The notes beneath the pieces were generated by a model that saw only the letters and a list, made by a program, of their open reading frames with translations, searched no databases and was not told the DNA's origin. From Kiloniella spongiae (GTDB lineage Bacteria > Pseudomonadota > Alphaproteobacteria > Kiloniellales > Kiloniellaceae), in NCBI RefSeq assembly GCF_001026905.1, contig NZ_LAQL01000006.1, positions 1 to 64,000 of the forward strand: a DNA stretch of 64,000 bases, given 5' to 3'. Below, piece after piece: positions 42,177 through 51,160 of the stretch (within the stretch, counting starts at the first letter, position 1; each line of letters opens with the position of its first letter). The position numbers and the translations under genes were made by a program.

Positions 42177-42872
42177 GTGACTCAAACCAGATGGTGGTGG
42201 ATCAGGCACGCGCCTGTAACGGAAAACAACGGCACCATATATGGCAACCTGGATTTGAATTGCGATTGCCATGACAAAGAGAGTTTTCAGGCTCTCGCCG
42301 GCATTCTACCCAATGACGCCGTCTGGGTGACGACCCCCTTGAAACGTACCCATCAAACCGCCAACGCTATTCGCGCTGAAATGCTGACAGACGACTTTCC
42401 TGCTTATGATGCCATCGATGATTTTCAGGAACAGTCCTTTGGGGACTGGCATGGCATGACGCATCAGGAACTCGGCGAAATTCGAGGCGATGCATGGCAT
42501 CGTTTTTGGCATGCGCCTGCATCAGAAGCCCCGCCAGGTGGCGAAAGTTTCGAAGATCTTATATCCCGAACAGCAAAATCAATTGATGTCCTTAATCAAA
42601 AGTACCGTGGTAAAGATATTATTGCGGTAACCCACGGCGGCACAATTCGGGCAGCGGTCGCCCATGCGCTGGATCTGAAATCGGAAAAAGCGCTTGGCCT
42701 GTCCATTGGTAATCTGTCCTTGACCAAGCTCAATTACTATCCAACCGAAGAAGGTGGCAACTCTAACCATTCTTCATGGGGGATAGACTGTATAAATACG
42801 GAACCATTAAGCTTCAAAAGCAAAAAAGCCCCGGAACCGGAGCTTTTTTCGCAATCAAGACAGGTTAATTAA
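42177..42872 (+). CDS. cobC: Alpha-ribazole phosphatase-type histidine phosphatase CobC
   Basis: 231 residues of the phosphoglycerate-mutase-like fold. Catalytic RHA (WWIRHAPVTENNG) near residue 9, second histidine in VTHGGTIRAA, and the acidic FQEQSFGDWHGM. Its place after cobS suggests dephosphorylation of alpha-ribazole phosphate. Start GTG at 42177 behind AGGAGG. The last 16 codons overlap a hairpin terminator, so the tail KKAPEPELFSQSRQVN is likely dispensable. The stop overlaps that of the pit gene on the other strand. Confidence 0.88.
   Translation: MTQTRWWWIRHAPVTENNGTIYGNLDLNCDCHDKESFQALAGILPNDAVWVTTPLKRTHQTANAIRAEMLTDDFPAYDAIDDFQEQSFGDWHGMTHQELGEIRGDAWHRFWHAPASEAPPGGESFEDLISRTAKSIDVLNQKYRGKDIIAVTHGGTIRAAVAHALDLKSEKALGLSIGNLSLTKLNYYPTEEGGNSNHSSWGIDCINTEPLSFKSKKAPEPELFSQSRQVN
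42822..42849. terminator. Bidirectional terminator inside the end of cobC
   Basis: AAAAAAGC-C-CCGG-AA-CCGG-A-GCTTTTTT is almost self-complementary, with A and T runs on each side. It lies within the cobC reading frame and serves both cobSC and the convergent phosphate transporter gene. Confidence 0.75.
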
Positions 42873-44410
42873 AGCACAAACGTTATCACAAAGAAAATTG
42901 AAGCGGACAATAACGCAGCGGCAGGAACAGTAATCACCCAAGCAGCGATAATGGTCGTAAAGTGTGACCGACGAACCAGTTTTCGGCGACCAATTTCTTC
43001 ACGATCAGAAACCACACCTTCGTGTTTACTTTCGGGGTGACGTTCATGTTGTCGTACGTATTGGCGACGACGCTTGCTTTTCTTCGTATAATATTCCCGA
43101 AAGAAACCAACACCAAACACCGCACCAACAGCAATATGGGTTGAGCTAACAGGTAATCCCAAGGCTGATGCCATGATCACAGTAATGGCCGCAGAAAGCG
43201 CCACACAGTAAGCCCGCATCGGGTTCATCTTGGTAATCTGTTCCCCAACCATACGAATGAGTTTGGGGCCATAGAGGAAAAGGCCAAGACTGATACCAAT
43301 TGCCCCAATAATCATCACCCAGATCGGAATAGAAACCTTCGCGGCGATGTCACCAGATTCAACAGCGTGTAAAACAGCTGCCAAGGGACCAACCGCATTG
43401 GCAACATCGTTTGCACCGTGTGCAAATGACAACAAAGCTGCAGAGAAAATCAGGGGAAGATGAAACAGTTCCCTTAAAGACTGGTTTCTATTTTCCATTC
43501 CTTCGGACTGTTTACGAATAACAGGCTTTAGAAGTGCATAAGAAGCAACAAAGATACCTGCACCGATCATCGCAACAGTTGCATAATCCGGCTTCCAGAT
43601 CTTCTTCAAACCCTTCATCATCAAATAACAAGAGAAAGCCGTGGCCATGATCGCGAGCAACATCGGCACCCAACGACGCGCAGCCGCGATTTTATCATCG
43701 CGATAAATAATATTACTTTTGATAAAGGCAAGAAAAAGCGCCGCAATAATACCACCCAACAAAGGTGAAATCACCCAACTGGCCGCAATTTTGCTCATGG
43801 TAAACCAGTTTACAGCACCAAAACCAACGGCTGCGATACCTGAGCCCATAACGCCCCCAACAACAGAGTGTGTTGTTGAAACCGGCGCTCCGATATATGT
43901 TGCTAGATTAACCCAAAGAGCAGATGACAAAAGTGCCGCCATCATTGCCCAGATAAAAGTCTGGCTATCAGGAACAAGTGATGGATCGATGATGCCCTTG
44001 GATATTGTTGAAACAACATCACCCCCCGCCAACAGCGCCCCCGCACTTTCAAAAACCGCCGCAATAATCAGCGCCCCGGTCATGGTCAAAGCCCGAGAAC
44101 CAACAGCTGGACCTACATTGTTTGCCACATCATTGGCACCAATGTTCAGGGCCATATAGCCGCCAAGAGTTGCCGCTACAACAATATAAACCGCGTTTGG
44201 CTGTGCCCCAATCAGGATGCTGGCAAAGCCGCCAGCAACCGCCAGAAAGAGTATAGCAAGCCCCGGTGCAAAAAGATGTTGCGATATCGAGCGCGTGGCC
44301 TCTTCCATCGTAACGATTTTGCTTAAGTCTTTATCCAATGATGGTTTTGCTAATTTCATATCGTCAGAGGACGATGAATTCGTATTTCCTGACGGATCAG
44401 AAGATGTCAT
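42869..44410 (-). CDS. pit: PiT-family inorganic phosphate transporter
   Basis: 513 residues, about 12 membrane helices. Both PiT signatures are present: GANDVANNVGPAVGSRALTM in the first half and FAHGANDVANAVGPLAA in the second, plus GAPVSTTHSVVGGV and GLPVSSTHIAVGAVFGVG. It imports phosphate as a metal complex with protons or sodium. A hydrophilic N-terminus (about 45 residues, Ser-rich) and an internal arginine-rich cytoplasmic loop near residue 450 are additions. Pho-box-like repeats lie upstream. Confidence 0.93.
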   Translation of the reverse strand: MTSSDPSGNTNSSSSDDMKLAKPSLDKDLSKIVTMEEATRSISQHLFAPGLAILFLAVAGGFASILIGAQPNAVYIVVAATLGGYMALNIGANDVANNVGPAVGSRALTMTGALIIAAVFESAGALLAGGDVVSTISKGIIDPSLVPDSQTFIWAMMAALLSSALWVNLATYIGAPVSTTHSVVGGVMGSGIAAVGFGAVNWFTMSKIAASWVISPLLGGIIAALFLAFIKSNIIYRDDKIAAARRWVPMLLAIMATAFSCYLMMKGLKKIWKPDYATVAMIGAGIFVASYALLKPVIRKQSEGMENRNQSLRELFHLPLIFSAALLSFAHGANDVANAVGPLAAVLHAVESGDIAAKVSIPIWVMIIGAIGISLGLFLYGPKLIRMVGEQITKMNPMRAYCVALSAAITVIMASALGLPVSSTHIAVGAVFGVGFFREYYTKKSKRRRQYVRQHERHPESKHEGVVSDREEIGRRKLVRRSHFTTIIAAWVITVPAAALLSASIFFVITFVL

Positions 44411-44464
44411 TTTTCAAACTTTCATACACCAAGATCGGGGTAATTTCCGATTTGTGATAGTTTC

Positions 44465-44522
44465 GTTGCAGTTAAATGACAAATTATCGTTTCGTGACTC
44501 TAATATGACAATTTAATGACAA
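44465..44522 (-). promoter_or_regulatory. Pho-box repeats before pit
   Basis: On the minus strand TTGTCAT occurs at 44522-44516 and 44511-44505, followed by GAGTCAC at 44500-44494, each 11 bases apart, as in PhoB boxes (CTGTCAT-N4-CTGTCAT). A second pair, TTGTCAT at 44482-44476 and CTGCAAC at 44471-44465, shares the 11-base step. This predicts PhoB activation or repression of the transporter. Confidence 0.65.
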
Positions 44523-44608
44523 GCTATATTTAACAATAAAAACAAATTGTTCTGAGGAAAATACACTACAGAACATAGAATATAAGTGGTCACTTCCCTT
44601 GGGAATTA

Positions 44609-45490
44609 TTAACACTGGCTCACAATAGCCATCTCTTCAAAGAGCCAATTTTTGAACTTTTCGACCATACCGTCCTTACGCGCCCCCTCTTGCAAACAGT
44701 ATCGTCCCAGTTCAACGGCTTCAAACCCCGGCAATTTGACCAGTGTTTTATTTTCAACCTCTGATTTGATCATAAAATCTGATGACAGGACCATTCCCAA
44801 CCCAGCAACTGCGGCACGTAGTGCAGCATCGTCAATATCAAACTGATCAGCAAAATCGATCGTCGTTTGATCAATACCTACCTCGGTGCACCATGCCCCC
44901 CAGTCCCAATTATTTTCGGTACATTTCAAAGCCGGCAAATGGATAATGTCTTTGCTTTGCCTGTATCCGGATTGCGCCAATAAATCAGGTGAAAGAACCG
45001 GGCAACAATAATCTGTCAGCAGAGTGTCTTCTTTATCTTGATAATCTCCTTTTTGGCGATAGGTAATAGCGATATCCGAAAAGGGATCTAGTGAAACATC
45101 TGCAAAACCACTCGTTTCGAGTCTGATTTTGGCAGCAGGGTAACGTTGTTTAAACCTCTCGAGGGACGGAATAAGCCAGCGAACGGCAAAGGTGACGGAG
45201 ACACGGACAACCACTTCATTACTATCGCGAAAGAGTTTTTCGGTTGCCTGATTCAAAATTACCAAGCCCGGAGAAACATCAGCCAGAAAGCTCAATCCTG
45301 TATCCGTTAATCTGATTGAATTATTTTTACGTACAAACAGGCTGACCCCTAAGTGTGTCTCTAGGTTTTTGATCTGATGACTCACGGCGCTTGCGGTAAC
45401 ACAAAACTCATCCGCAGCAAGTGAAATGCTGCCGTGTTTAGCGACTAAAGCAAAAACCCGGATTGCATTTAAAGATACTCTATCAAGCAT
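44609..45490 (-). CDS. LysR-family regulator (GcvA-like)
   Basis: About 293 residues from the ATG at 45490; another ATG six bases earlier. The N-terminal helix-turn-helix is NAIRVFALVAKHGSISLAADEFCVTASAVSHQIKNLETHLGVSLF, typical of the GcvA subgroup, followed by the substrate-binding domain (VRVSVTFAVRWLIPSLERFKQRYPAAKIRLET). It faces an EamA transporter across 97 bases with a T-N11-A motif, so it probably controls it. Ligand unknown. Confidence 0.88.
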   Translation of the reverse strand: MLDRVSLNAIRVFALVAKHGSISLAADEFCVTASAVSHQIKNLETHLGVSLFVRKNNSIRLTDTGLSFLADVSPGLVILNQATEKLFRDSNEVVVRVSVTFAVRWLIPSLERFKQRYPAAKIRLETSGFADVSLDPFSDIAITYRQKGDYQDKEDTLLTDYCCPVLSPDLLAQSGYRQSKDIIHLPALKCTENNWDWGAWCTEVGIDQTTIDFADQFDIDDAALRAAVAGLGMVLSSDFMIKSEVENKTLVKLPGFEAVELGRYCLQEGARKDGMVEKFKNWLFEEMAIVSQC

Positions 45491-45509
45491 CTGCATTAGA
45501 TAATCTCAC

Positions 45510-45539
45510 GCAAAATGAATTCTTCTCATTTGATTTTGC
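45510..45539. promoter_or_regulatory. LysR-type operator between LysR and EamA genes
   Basis: TGA-N7-TCA at 45516-45528 fits T-N11-A. It lies within GCAAAAT (45510-45516) and ATTTTGC (45533-45539), also exact inverted arms. The position between divergent genes suggests a shared operator. Confidence 0.5.
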
Positions 45540-45587
45540 ATCAGATTCAACTTCATTTACAGGAGAAAAATTAATTCAGGAAGTACC

Positions 45588-46475
45588 ATGGAAGCGATAA
45601 GAAAATCAGATAATGGCCAGGCTGTACTTTGGGTTCTTGGTGGCACTGCGCTCTTTTCAATTGTTTTTGCATCCGGAAAATTTGCCGAAGGCGTTGCCTC
45701 CCCCTTACAGGTCATGCTCCTCCGTTACATCAGCGGTTTTATCCTTCTCTCAGTTCTGGCCTTTCGTCTTAGGGGCAAGCATATCACCTATCGAAGTAAA
45801 AAGGCCAAGACCCACTTTCTTAGGGCGATACTGGGGTGTTATGGCGGTGTTGCCATTGTTTATGCTTCAGCCAACATGCCAATACTCGATGCGACTGCAA
45901 TCAGCTTATTATACGTCATTTTCATCATCGCGCTTGGAATCATATTTCTACAAGAACGTATCAGTAAATTACACTGGGGTGCGATCATCATTTCCAGCAT
46001 TGGTGCATGCGTGGTTATGTTTTCCCGAGGTGCTTTTCAAAACTTCAATCTCTCATATCTTTGGCCCGCCGCAATTGCCATGGCCGGGGCCTTACTCATT
46101 GCTGCCGAGGCGATTTTGATCAGAACACTCAGTCAGGCCGAAAGCGCCATGACCGTTTTATTATACGTAAACTTTTTTGGTATTTGCCTTGTTGTACTAC
46201 CAGCGTCATCCACATGGATCTCAACTGAAGTTATCGACAACCTGCCTTTCCTGCTTCTCGGTCCTGTCGCCATATCGGCCCAATACTGCATTATCCGAGG
46301 GTACCGGATTGCAAAGGTCTCAGTTCTTGGCCCCATCGACTACACTTGGCTTGGTTTTGCTGGCATAATCGGATTTATCTTCTTTGATGAAATTCCTACC
46401 TCCGGCGTCATTCTGGGGACTGCCCTGATCGCCATAGGTGGCATTGCCCTTACGTTTCTGAAAACAGAAGAATAA
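45588..46475 (+). CDS. EamA/DMT-family transporter
   Basis: 295 residues with ten predicted membrane helices arranged as two EamA repeats (ALFSIVFASGKFAEGVASPLQVMLLRYISGF at the start, GPVAISAQYCIIRGYRIAKVSVLGPIDYTWL in the second half). Members export amino acids and other metabolites. It is divergent from a LysR regulator. Substrate not readable. Its relation to the amidase block to the right is only positional. Confidence 0.86.
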   Translation: MEAIRKSDNGQAVLWVLGGTALFSIVFASGKFAEGVASPLQVMLLRYISGFILLSVLAFRLRGKHITYRSKKAKTHFLRAILGCYGGVAIVYASANMPILDATAISLLYVIFIIALGIIFLQERISKLHWGAIIISSIGACVVMFSRGAFQNFNLSYLWPAAIAMAGALLIAAEAILIRTLSQAESAMTVLLYVNFFGICLVVLPASSTWISTEVIDNLPFLLLGPVAISAQYCIIRGYRIAKVSVLGPIDYTWLGFAGIIGFIFFDEIPTSGVILGTALIAIGGIALTFLKTEE

Positions 46476-46562
46476 TCTTTCCGATAAACACCTTCTTGAA
46501 AACAGGCATTTTCTTTAAAAGCGTCAGACGACAGAATTTAGTTTTTATACCTCCAGCCATAA

Positions 46563-46646
46563 TTCGCTCAAAGAGACCTAGAAGCAGAAGGCATACCCGT
46601 ACGCTTTGGTGTTCCACCAGAAATTACACTGATTGATTTAGCTTAA
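46563..46646 (+). pseudogene. Possible remnant of a coding region
   Basis: One frame reads about 27 residues with protein-like character, including EAEGIPVRFGVPPEITL, before a TAA. Its 5' side is closed by a stop at 46560, so no complete gene exists. The last bases overlap the end of the amidase gene on the other strand. The source family is not recognised, and chance is a fair alternative. Confidence 0.25.
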
Positions 46647-47424
46647 ACGTCAGCCTTTTTAAATCCTCTAGATAAGGTAATCGCTTTTGAGCTGATTTAA
46701 CGGCATTTAAATTTAACTCAGCTCGTAAAAATTCTGGTTCAATACCAGCCCGAGCAATATCTTGACCATCAGGAGCAATAATACAACTGCCACCCAAAAA
46801 TTCTAAACCATTCTCATGGCCACATTGATTGGCATAACAAACATAAATTCCATTTTCAAAAGCACGGGTTGGTATAACTTTATGCGCAACAACATTCCAC
46901 TGTTTCCCAAGTGCAGTTGGTATGAGTACCAAGTCGACCCCCATTTTTGCTATGTACCGAAAACTTTCTGGGAACTCAGCATCATAACAAATAAGCATTC
47001 CAATCTTAAAACCATTTACAGAGAAGGCTTCACAATGCCCTCCTCTTTGAAAGTAATCCCTCTCAAACCCTGGCGGCAGTACCAACTTACGGTGCTGACC
47101 TAAACGCTGCCCGTCACTTCCGAAGCATTGTGCAGAATTATATATTTGTCCTTCATGACTTTCAGAAAACCCATAATGAATAGCAATATTATGCGCCTTA
47201 CATAAATCCGCTATATTTCTGGCAAAAAGGCCATCCCTTGCCTCCGACCATTTATGAACGTTGTCCCCTACGTTATATCCTGTCAAAAATAATTCAGGTA
47301 ATAACAAAAGGTCAGCATCTTCAAATCGCGAATCAGCCAGGCTTTCTTTTAGCCAGCCAAAACGCTCACCCGGGCCATCTAACATCGCTGGATTTTGAGC
47401 GACGATAACAGTCAGTTCGTTCAT
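46624..47424 (-). CDS. Nitrilase-superfamily carbon-nitrogen hydrolase (amidase)
   Basis: 266 residues with the complete Glu-Lys-Cys triad: Glu44 (LLLPELFLTGY), Lys113 (HRKLVLPPGFE) and Cys146 (MLICYDAEFPE). Members hydrolyse amides or N-carbamoyl compounds. It lies eight bases after the creatinase-like gene and is last in a two-gene operon. A combined pathway that opens a ring or guanidino/amidino compound and then cleaves an amide is a plausible reading, but no substrate is proven. Base composition is AT-richer than the surroundings. Confidence 0.86.
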   Translation of the reverse strand: MNELTVIVAQNPAMLDGPGERFGWLKESLADSRFEDADLLLLPELFLTGYNVGDNVHKWSEARDGLFARNIADLCKAHNIAIHYGFSESHEGQIYNSAQCFGSDGQRLGQHRKLVLPPGFERDYFQRGGHCEAFSVNGFKIGMLICYDAEFPESFRYIAKMGVDLVLIPTALGKQWNVVAHKVIPTRAFENGIYVCYANQCGHENGLEFLGGSCIIAPDGQDIARAGIEPEFLRAELNLNAVKSAQKRLPYLEDLKRLTFKLNQSV

Positions 47425-47431
47425 ACTCTAC

Positions 47432-48592
47432 TCAACCTTTGCTCAAAAGAATCTCGCGAGGATAGTTCGTAATATACTCGTACCCCGTCTCGGTGACGAC
47501 GATAGAATCCCCAATTCGACCGGCCGTCGTGCCATCAATTGAAATTCCACCATCTACCGCGAAAGTCATCCCAGGTTTTAAAACAGTTTTATCTCCTTCT
47601 TTTAATTCCGGTGCTTCCAAATAAGACATCCCGATAGAACGACCAGTACGATACCCCGTTTCATACCCTCGCTTTTGATAAATCTCATTAGCTGCAGCGG
47701 CAACGTCTTCAGCAAAAATTCCAGGACGAATTGTACCAATCGCAGCTTGCTGCGCTTCTATCGCCGCTTCTTGAACATCACGCGCCTTATCAGTAACATC
47801 ACCGATGTGAAACATCCGATCAAAACCCAGTTTATATTGTTTGAATTGCGCCATATTACAAAAGCAGAAATACACGGGATCAAATTTTTGATAGGCTTTT
47901 ACACTCGCACGGCGGTGCACCATAGAAGAATCTGCTCCGCTTTGGAGGATCTGCAAATTATGGATCATCGGGGAAACGAAGCTTTCCCAACCTGCATCAG
48001 TTAAAAATGACGCCGCTTTACGAGATCCTGCATCGATAACTGCCAGTGCTGACTCAAACTCCTGTTTTCCCACGGATAATGAATTATGTGCGGCAGCCAT
48101 CATCGCACCAGCAATGGCCCCAGCTTGCTTCATTATTACAATTTCAAACGGGGTTTTAATCATGCGCATTTCACCAAGAATAGGTGAAATATCCTTTAAG
48201 ATTGTTCCTCGATAAGCTTCATCCAGAAAATTGCGCACAATAGCCGGGATATGATTTCGTTCTATCCAGAGCTCGGATGGCGTTTCATCTACAACAGCAT
48301 CTTTGAGAACACGGGACCAACTCCGTTGCCCAATATCTTCCCATACTCGAATATCCGCAACCCAAGTCATCGCTTCAACCATCTCAGATTCCATCAACGG
48401 AGTAATAACAATTGGCCCATTATCGGCATCGACAACAAGCATCGTTGGGCGGCCAAATTCAATGCCCAGATACCCCCAAAACCCCGCCAGATACGCAATC
48501 GAACTTTCATCGGTAAAGATGACTTTTTGAATGCCATTGTCCTTCATTTTAAGCTGAAGTTGTTCTGTTCTTGCCTTGCATTCCTGAAGCAT
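47432..48592 (-). CDS. M24-fold hydrolase, creatinase/ectoine-hydrolase-like, without metal ligands
   Basis: 386 residues with the two-domain layout of M24 proteins: an N-terminal domain (VIFTDESSIAYLAGFWGYLG) and a C-terminal pita-bread fold. In aminopeptidases two Asp, one His and two Glu bind metals. Here the corresponding places read DPVYFCFCN, TGRSIGMSY and GRIGDSIVVTE, so the metal ligands are missing. This is the state of creatinase, and I believe of ectoine hydrolase, which act without metal. The end ITNYP recalls creatinase (ITGFP). Substrate is thus probably a small N-compound rather than a peptide. It is divergent from a GntR regulator. Confidence 0.8.
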   Translation of the reverse strand: MLQECKARTEQLQLKMKDNGIQKVIFTDESSIAYLAGFWGYLGIEFGRPTMLVVDADNGPIVITPLMESEMVEAMTWVADIRVWEDIGQRSWSRVLKDAVVDETPSELWIERNHIPAIVRNFLDEAYRGTILKDISPILGEMRMIKTPFEIVIMKQAGAIAGAMMAAAHNSLSVGKQEFESALAVIDAGSRKAASFLTDAGWESFVSPMIHNLQILQSGADSSMVHRRASVKAYQKFDPVYFCFCNMAQFKQYKLGFDRMFHIGDVTDKARDVQEAAIEAQQAAIGTIRPGIFAEDVAAAANEIYQKRGYETGYRTGRSIGMSYLEAPELKEGDKTVLKPGMTFAVDGGISIDGTTAGRIGDSIVVTETGYEYITNYPREILLSKG

Positions 48593-48645
48593 TTTTAATG
48601 TCCCTTAATCAATAAACGATCTTAACGTTAATCAAATACTTCTTA

Positions 48646-48807
48646 AGCTGTATACAGCTATACTGATTTAAGCAATATATTAATGAAAATGAGGTCATAT
48701 TTCGTACAGGTGTATAATGCTATTGCATTCAATGCTTTGAACTCATCACACAAACAAGTCATTCTCAGATAAATATCTGAGCAAATCAGGAAAAGTGGTA
48801 TACACAC
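48646..48807. promoter_or_regulatory. Candidate GntR operators with GTATAC core
   Basis: AGCTGTATACAGCT at 48646-48659 is a perfect 14-base palindrome. GTGGTATACACAC at 48795-48807 shares the GTATAC core and near symmetry. They lie at opposite ends of the 256-base gap between the hydrolase and the FCD-type GntR gene, whose relatives bind TNGTATACNA-like sites. Confidence 0.6.
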
Positions 48808-48848
48808 TATTCAACAGGATCATGACAGGCTGAAAGATATCATTCCCA

Positions 48849-49532
48849 ATGAACGCCAACTCACTTACCATTGAAGACGCACCCCATACAGTTCAATCAA
48901 TTCATGATACAATATTAGAGCGGATCTGCCTTTTGGATTTCCACCCCGGTCAACAATTGAAAGAGGCTGATCTTGCAACCGAATTTGGTGTAAGCAGAAC
49001 ACCAGTTCGGGATGCATTAAGCAGAATCACCCACCTCAATTTAATAGAAACACGAAACGGTGTTGGAACTGTTGTAAAAGAATTACCGGATCAAAAAATT
49101 GCCGATGTATACACCACCCGATTAGAATTAGCGCCATTAATTGGTACACTATCGACAACAAAGATCACTCAGGTTCACTTAGATAAAATTCAAGATCTGA
49201 TCCTTCGTGCTAAAAATCTTGACGACGAGAAAAGCTCACGAAGTTACGTGTTAATAAACCATGAGCTTCATCAATTACTCTGCGATTTAATTTCAAATTC
49301 CGTTTTACGTTCGTTTTGGCGGCAAACTTATTATCAGGCCGCCAGTGTTTGGTATCGTATTGCTGATATCGCTGGAGAAGCTTCAATTCTATCTTTGGTT
49401 AATGAGCTAACAGAGCTACAGACTGCACTAAAAAACCAAGACCTTATTGCGGTGGGCCATATTCAACGAATTTATATTGGATATGGCTATGCCCGAATTC
49501 AACAATATCTTTTTGACAGCAAAACTAAATAG
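48849..49532 (+). CDS. GntR-family regulator with FCD domain
   Basis: 227 residues: winged helix (QLKEADLATEFGVSRTPVRDALSRITHLNLIETRNGVGTVV) and a helical FCD ligand domain. FadR/VanR-type members repress catabolic operons until an acid or amine ligand binds. It is divergent from the creatinase-like/amidase pair and has GTATAC palindromes at the shared promoter. Its coding sequence is noticeably AT-rich, hinting at acquisition of the block. Confidence 0.88.
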   Translation: MNANSLTIEDAPHTVQSIHDTILERICLLDFHPGQQLKEADLATEFGVSRTPVRDALSRITHLNLIETRNGVGTVVKELPDQKIADVYTTRLELAPLIGTLSTTKITQVHLDKIQDLILRAKNLDDEKSSRSYVLINHELHQLLCDLISNSVLRSFWRQTYYQAASVWYRIADIAGEASILSLVNELTELQTALKNQDLIAVGHIQRIYIGYGYARIQQYLFDSKTK

Positions 49533-49558
49533 AACGTTACCCAAACCATAGATAAATT

Positions 49559-51160
49559 CTAGCCTACACCAAGAATCAAATCGCTCGCCTTTTCGGCGAT
49601 CATAATTGTTGGCGCATTGGTATTGCCTGAGGTTATCGTCGGCATGATTGAAGCATCGGCAACTCTTAATCTCGAAATCCCATGCACGCGCAATTGTTCA
49701 TCCACCACAGCCATCGAATCAGATCCCATTTTACAGGTGCCAACAGGGTGGAAGATTGTTGTGCTGATATCTCCAACAGCTTTGAGGATATCTTCATCGG
49801 TAACAACATCAGAACCAGGTAAATACTCCCTCGGAGAATGATCAGACAATGCCGGGCTAACACAAATTTTGCGCGTCAGTTTAATCGCATCAATAGCAAC
49901 CTGCCGATCCCCTTCAGTCGAGAGGTAATTCGGGGCAATTTTTGGCATTTCCTCACCGTTAGGATCACTCAGATGCACATACCCACGGGATTCAGGTCTC
50001 AAGTTACAGACCGAAGCCGTAAAGCCGGGAAACTTGTGTAGTGGGTCCCCAAGTTTATCCGTCGAAAGCGGTTGCACATGATATTCCAGATCAGGTGTTT
50101 CCAGCCCCGGATTGCTCTTTGCAAAGCAGCCCAACTGACTTGGTGCCATAGACAAAGGTCCTTTGCGAAAAAGAGCATAGTCCACCGCCATACCTGCTTT
50201 GGCGAAAAGGCTGTGGGACATTTCATTAAGCGTCTTCGTACCTGAGACCTGAAAAACGGTACGGATTTGCAAATGATCCTGCAGGTTTTCGCCGACACCA
50301 GTGAGTTCATGCTGCACCTCAACCCCATGGCGCCCCAAAAGCTCGCCCCCTCCAATACCAGAGCTTTGCAGCAATACAGGTGACGCCACGGCACCAGCAG
50401 ATAGAATAAGCTCTTTCCTGGCCTTTACCTCGGAACGCACCCCTTGATAATCAAGCACCAATCCTCTCGCAGTTTTATTTTCCAGTATTATTTTTCGCGC
50501 CTGAGCCTGTGTCAGAACCGTCAGGTTTTTGCGATCTTTAACCGGATGAAGGAACGCGCGGGCAGCACTGAACCGTATACCCTTCTTTTGCGTTACTTCG
50601 AAATAGCCAACGCCTTCATTGTTTCCTTTATTAAAATCCGTTGTTTTTGGAATACCGACTTCTGCAGCAGCGTCTTGGAAACGGTCAAGGATGGGCCAGG
50701 AAAGGCGTTGTTCTTCAACCCTGAGTTCACCCGCTTCACTGTGAAACTCTGAATCTCCTTTATGGTAATTCTCTCCCCGCTTGAAAAGGGGAAGAACATC
50801 ATCCCACGCCCAACCGGTATTTCCCATCTGCCGCCATTGATCGTAATCCCGGGCCTGACCACGCATATAGATCATACCGTTAATTGAAGAACAGCCCCCC
50901 AGGACTTTACCGCGAGGATAGCTTAAAGATCGGCCATTTAAACCCTTTTCTTTAACGGTAGAGAAACACCAATCGGTTCGGGGGTTATTAATCGTATAGA
51001 GATAACCAACGGGGATATGGATCCAGTGATAATTATCTTTTCCACCGGCTTCCAACAAAAGAACAGAGTTGTTTGGATCTTTGGATAGTCGGTTCGCCAG
51101 TACACAACCGGCCGTCCCCGCCCCGACAATCACATAATCATAAGTTCCTAAACTCTGCAT
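49559..51160 (-). CDS. GMC-family FAD oxidoreductase (choline/alcohol dehydrogenase type)
   Basis: About 533 residues from the ATG at 51160 preceded by GAGAGG; a TTG extension is less likely. FAD motif VIVGAGTAGCVLANRLSKD near residue 10, GMC signatures YPRGKVLGGCSSINGMIYMRG and VASPVLLQSSGIGG, catalytic histidine in IFHPVGTCKMG and NTNAPTIMIAEKASDLI at the end. BetA-like in length, but substrates range from choline to aliphatic alcohols. It stands convergent to the GntR gene and may belong to the same catabolic block. Confidence 0.88.
   Translation of the reverse strand: MQSLGTYDYVIVGAGTAGCVLANRLSKDPNNSVLLLEAGGKDNYHWIHIPVGYLYTINNPRTDWCFSTVKEKGLNGRSLSYPRGKVLGGCSSINGMIYMRGQARDYDQWRQMGNTGWAWDDVLPLFKRGENYHKGDSEFHSEAGELRVEEQRLSWPILDRFQDAAAEVGIPKTTDFNKGNNEGVGYFEVTQKKGIRFSAARAFLHPVKDRKNLTVLTQAQARKIILENKTARGLVLDYQGVRSEVKARKELILSAGAVASPVLLQSSGIGGGELLGRHGVEVQHELTGVGENLQDHLQIRTVFQVSGTKTLNEMSHSLFAKAGMAVDYALFRKGPLSMAPSQLGCFAKSNPGLETPDLEYHVQPLSTDKLGDPLHKFPGFTASVCNLRPESRGYVHLSDPNGEEMPKIAPNYLSTEGDRQVAIDAIKLTRKICVSPALSDHSPREYLPGSDVVTDEDILKAVGDISTTIFHPVGTCKMGSDSMAVVDEQLRVHGISRLRVADASIMPTITSGNTNAPTIMIAEKASDLILGVG

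Noticed and set aside
46476-49532. Genomic island with mobile elements
   Set aside because: AT-richness is suggestive, but no integrase, transposase, direct repeats or tRNA boundary is present.
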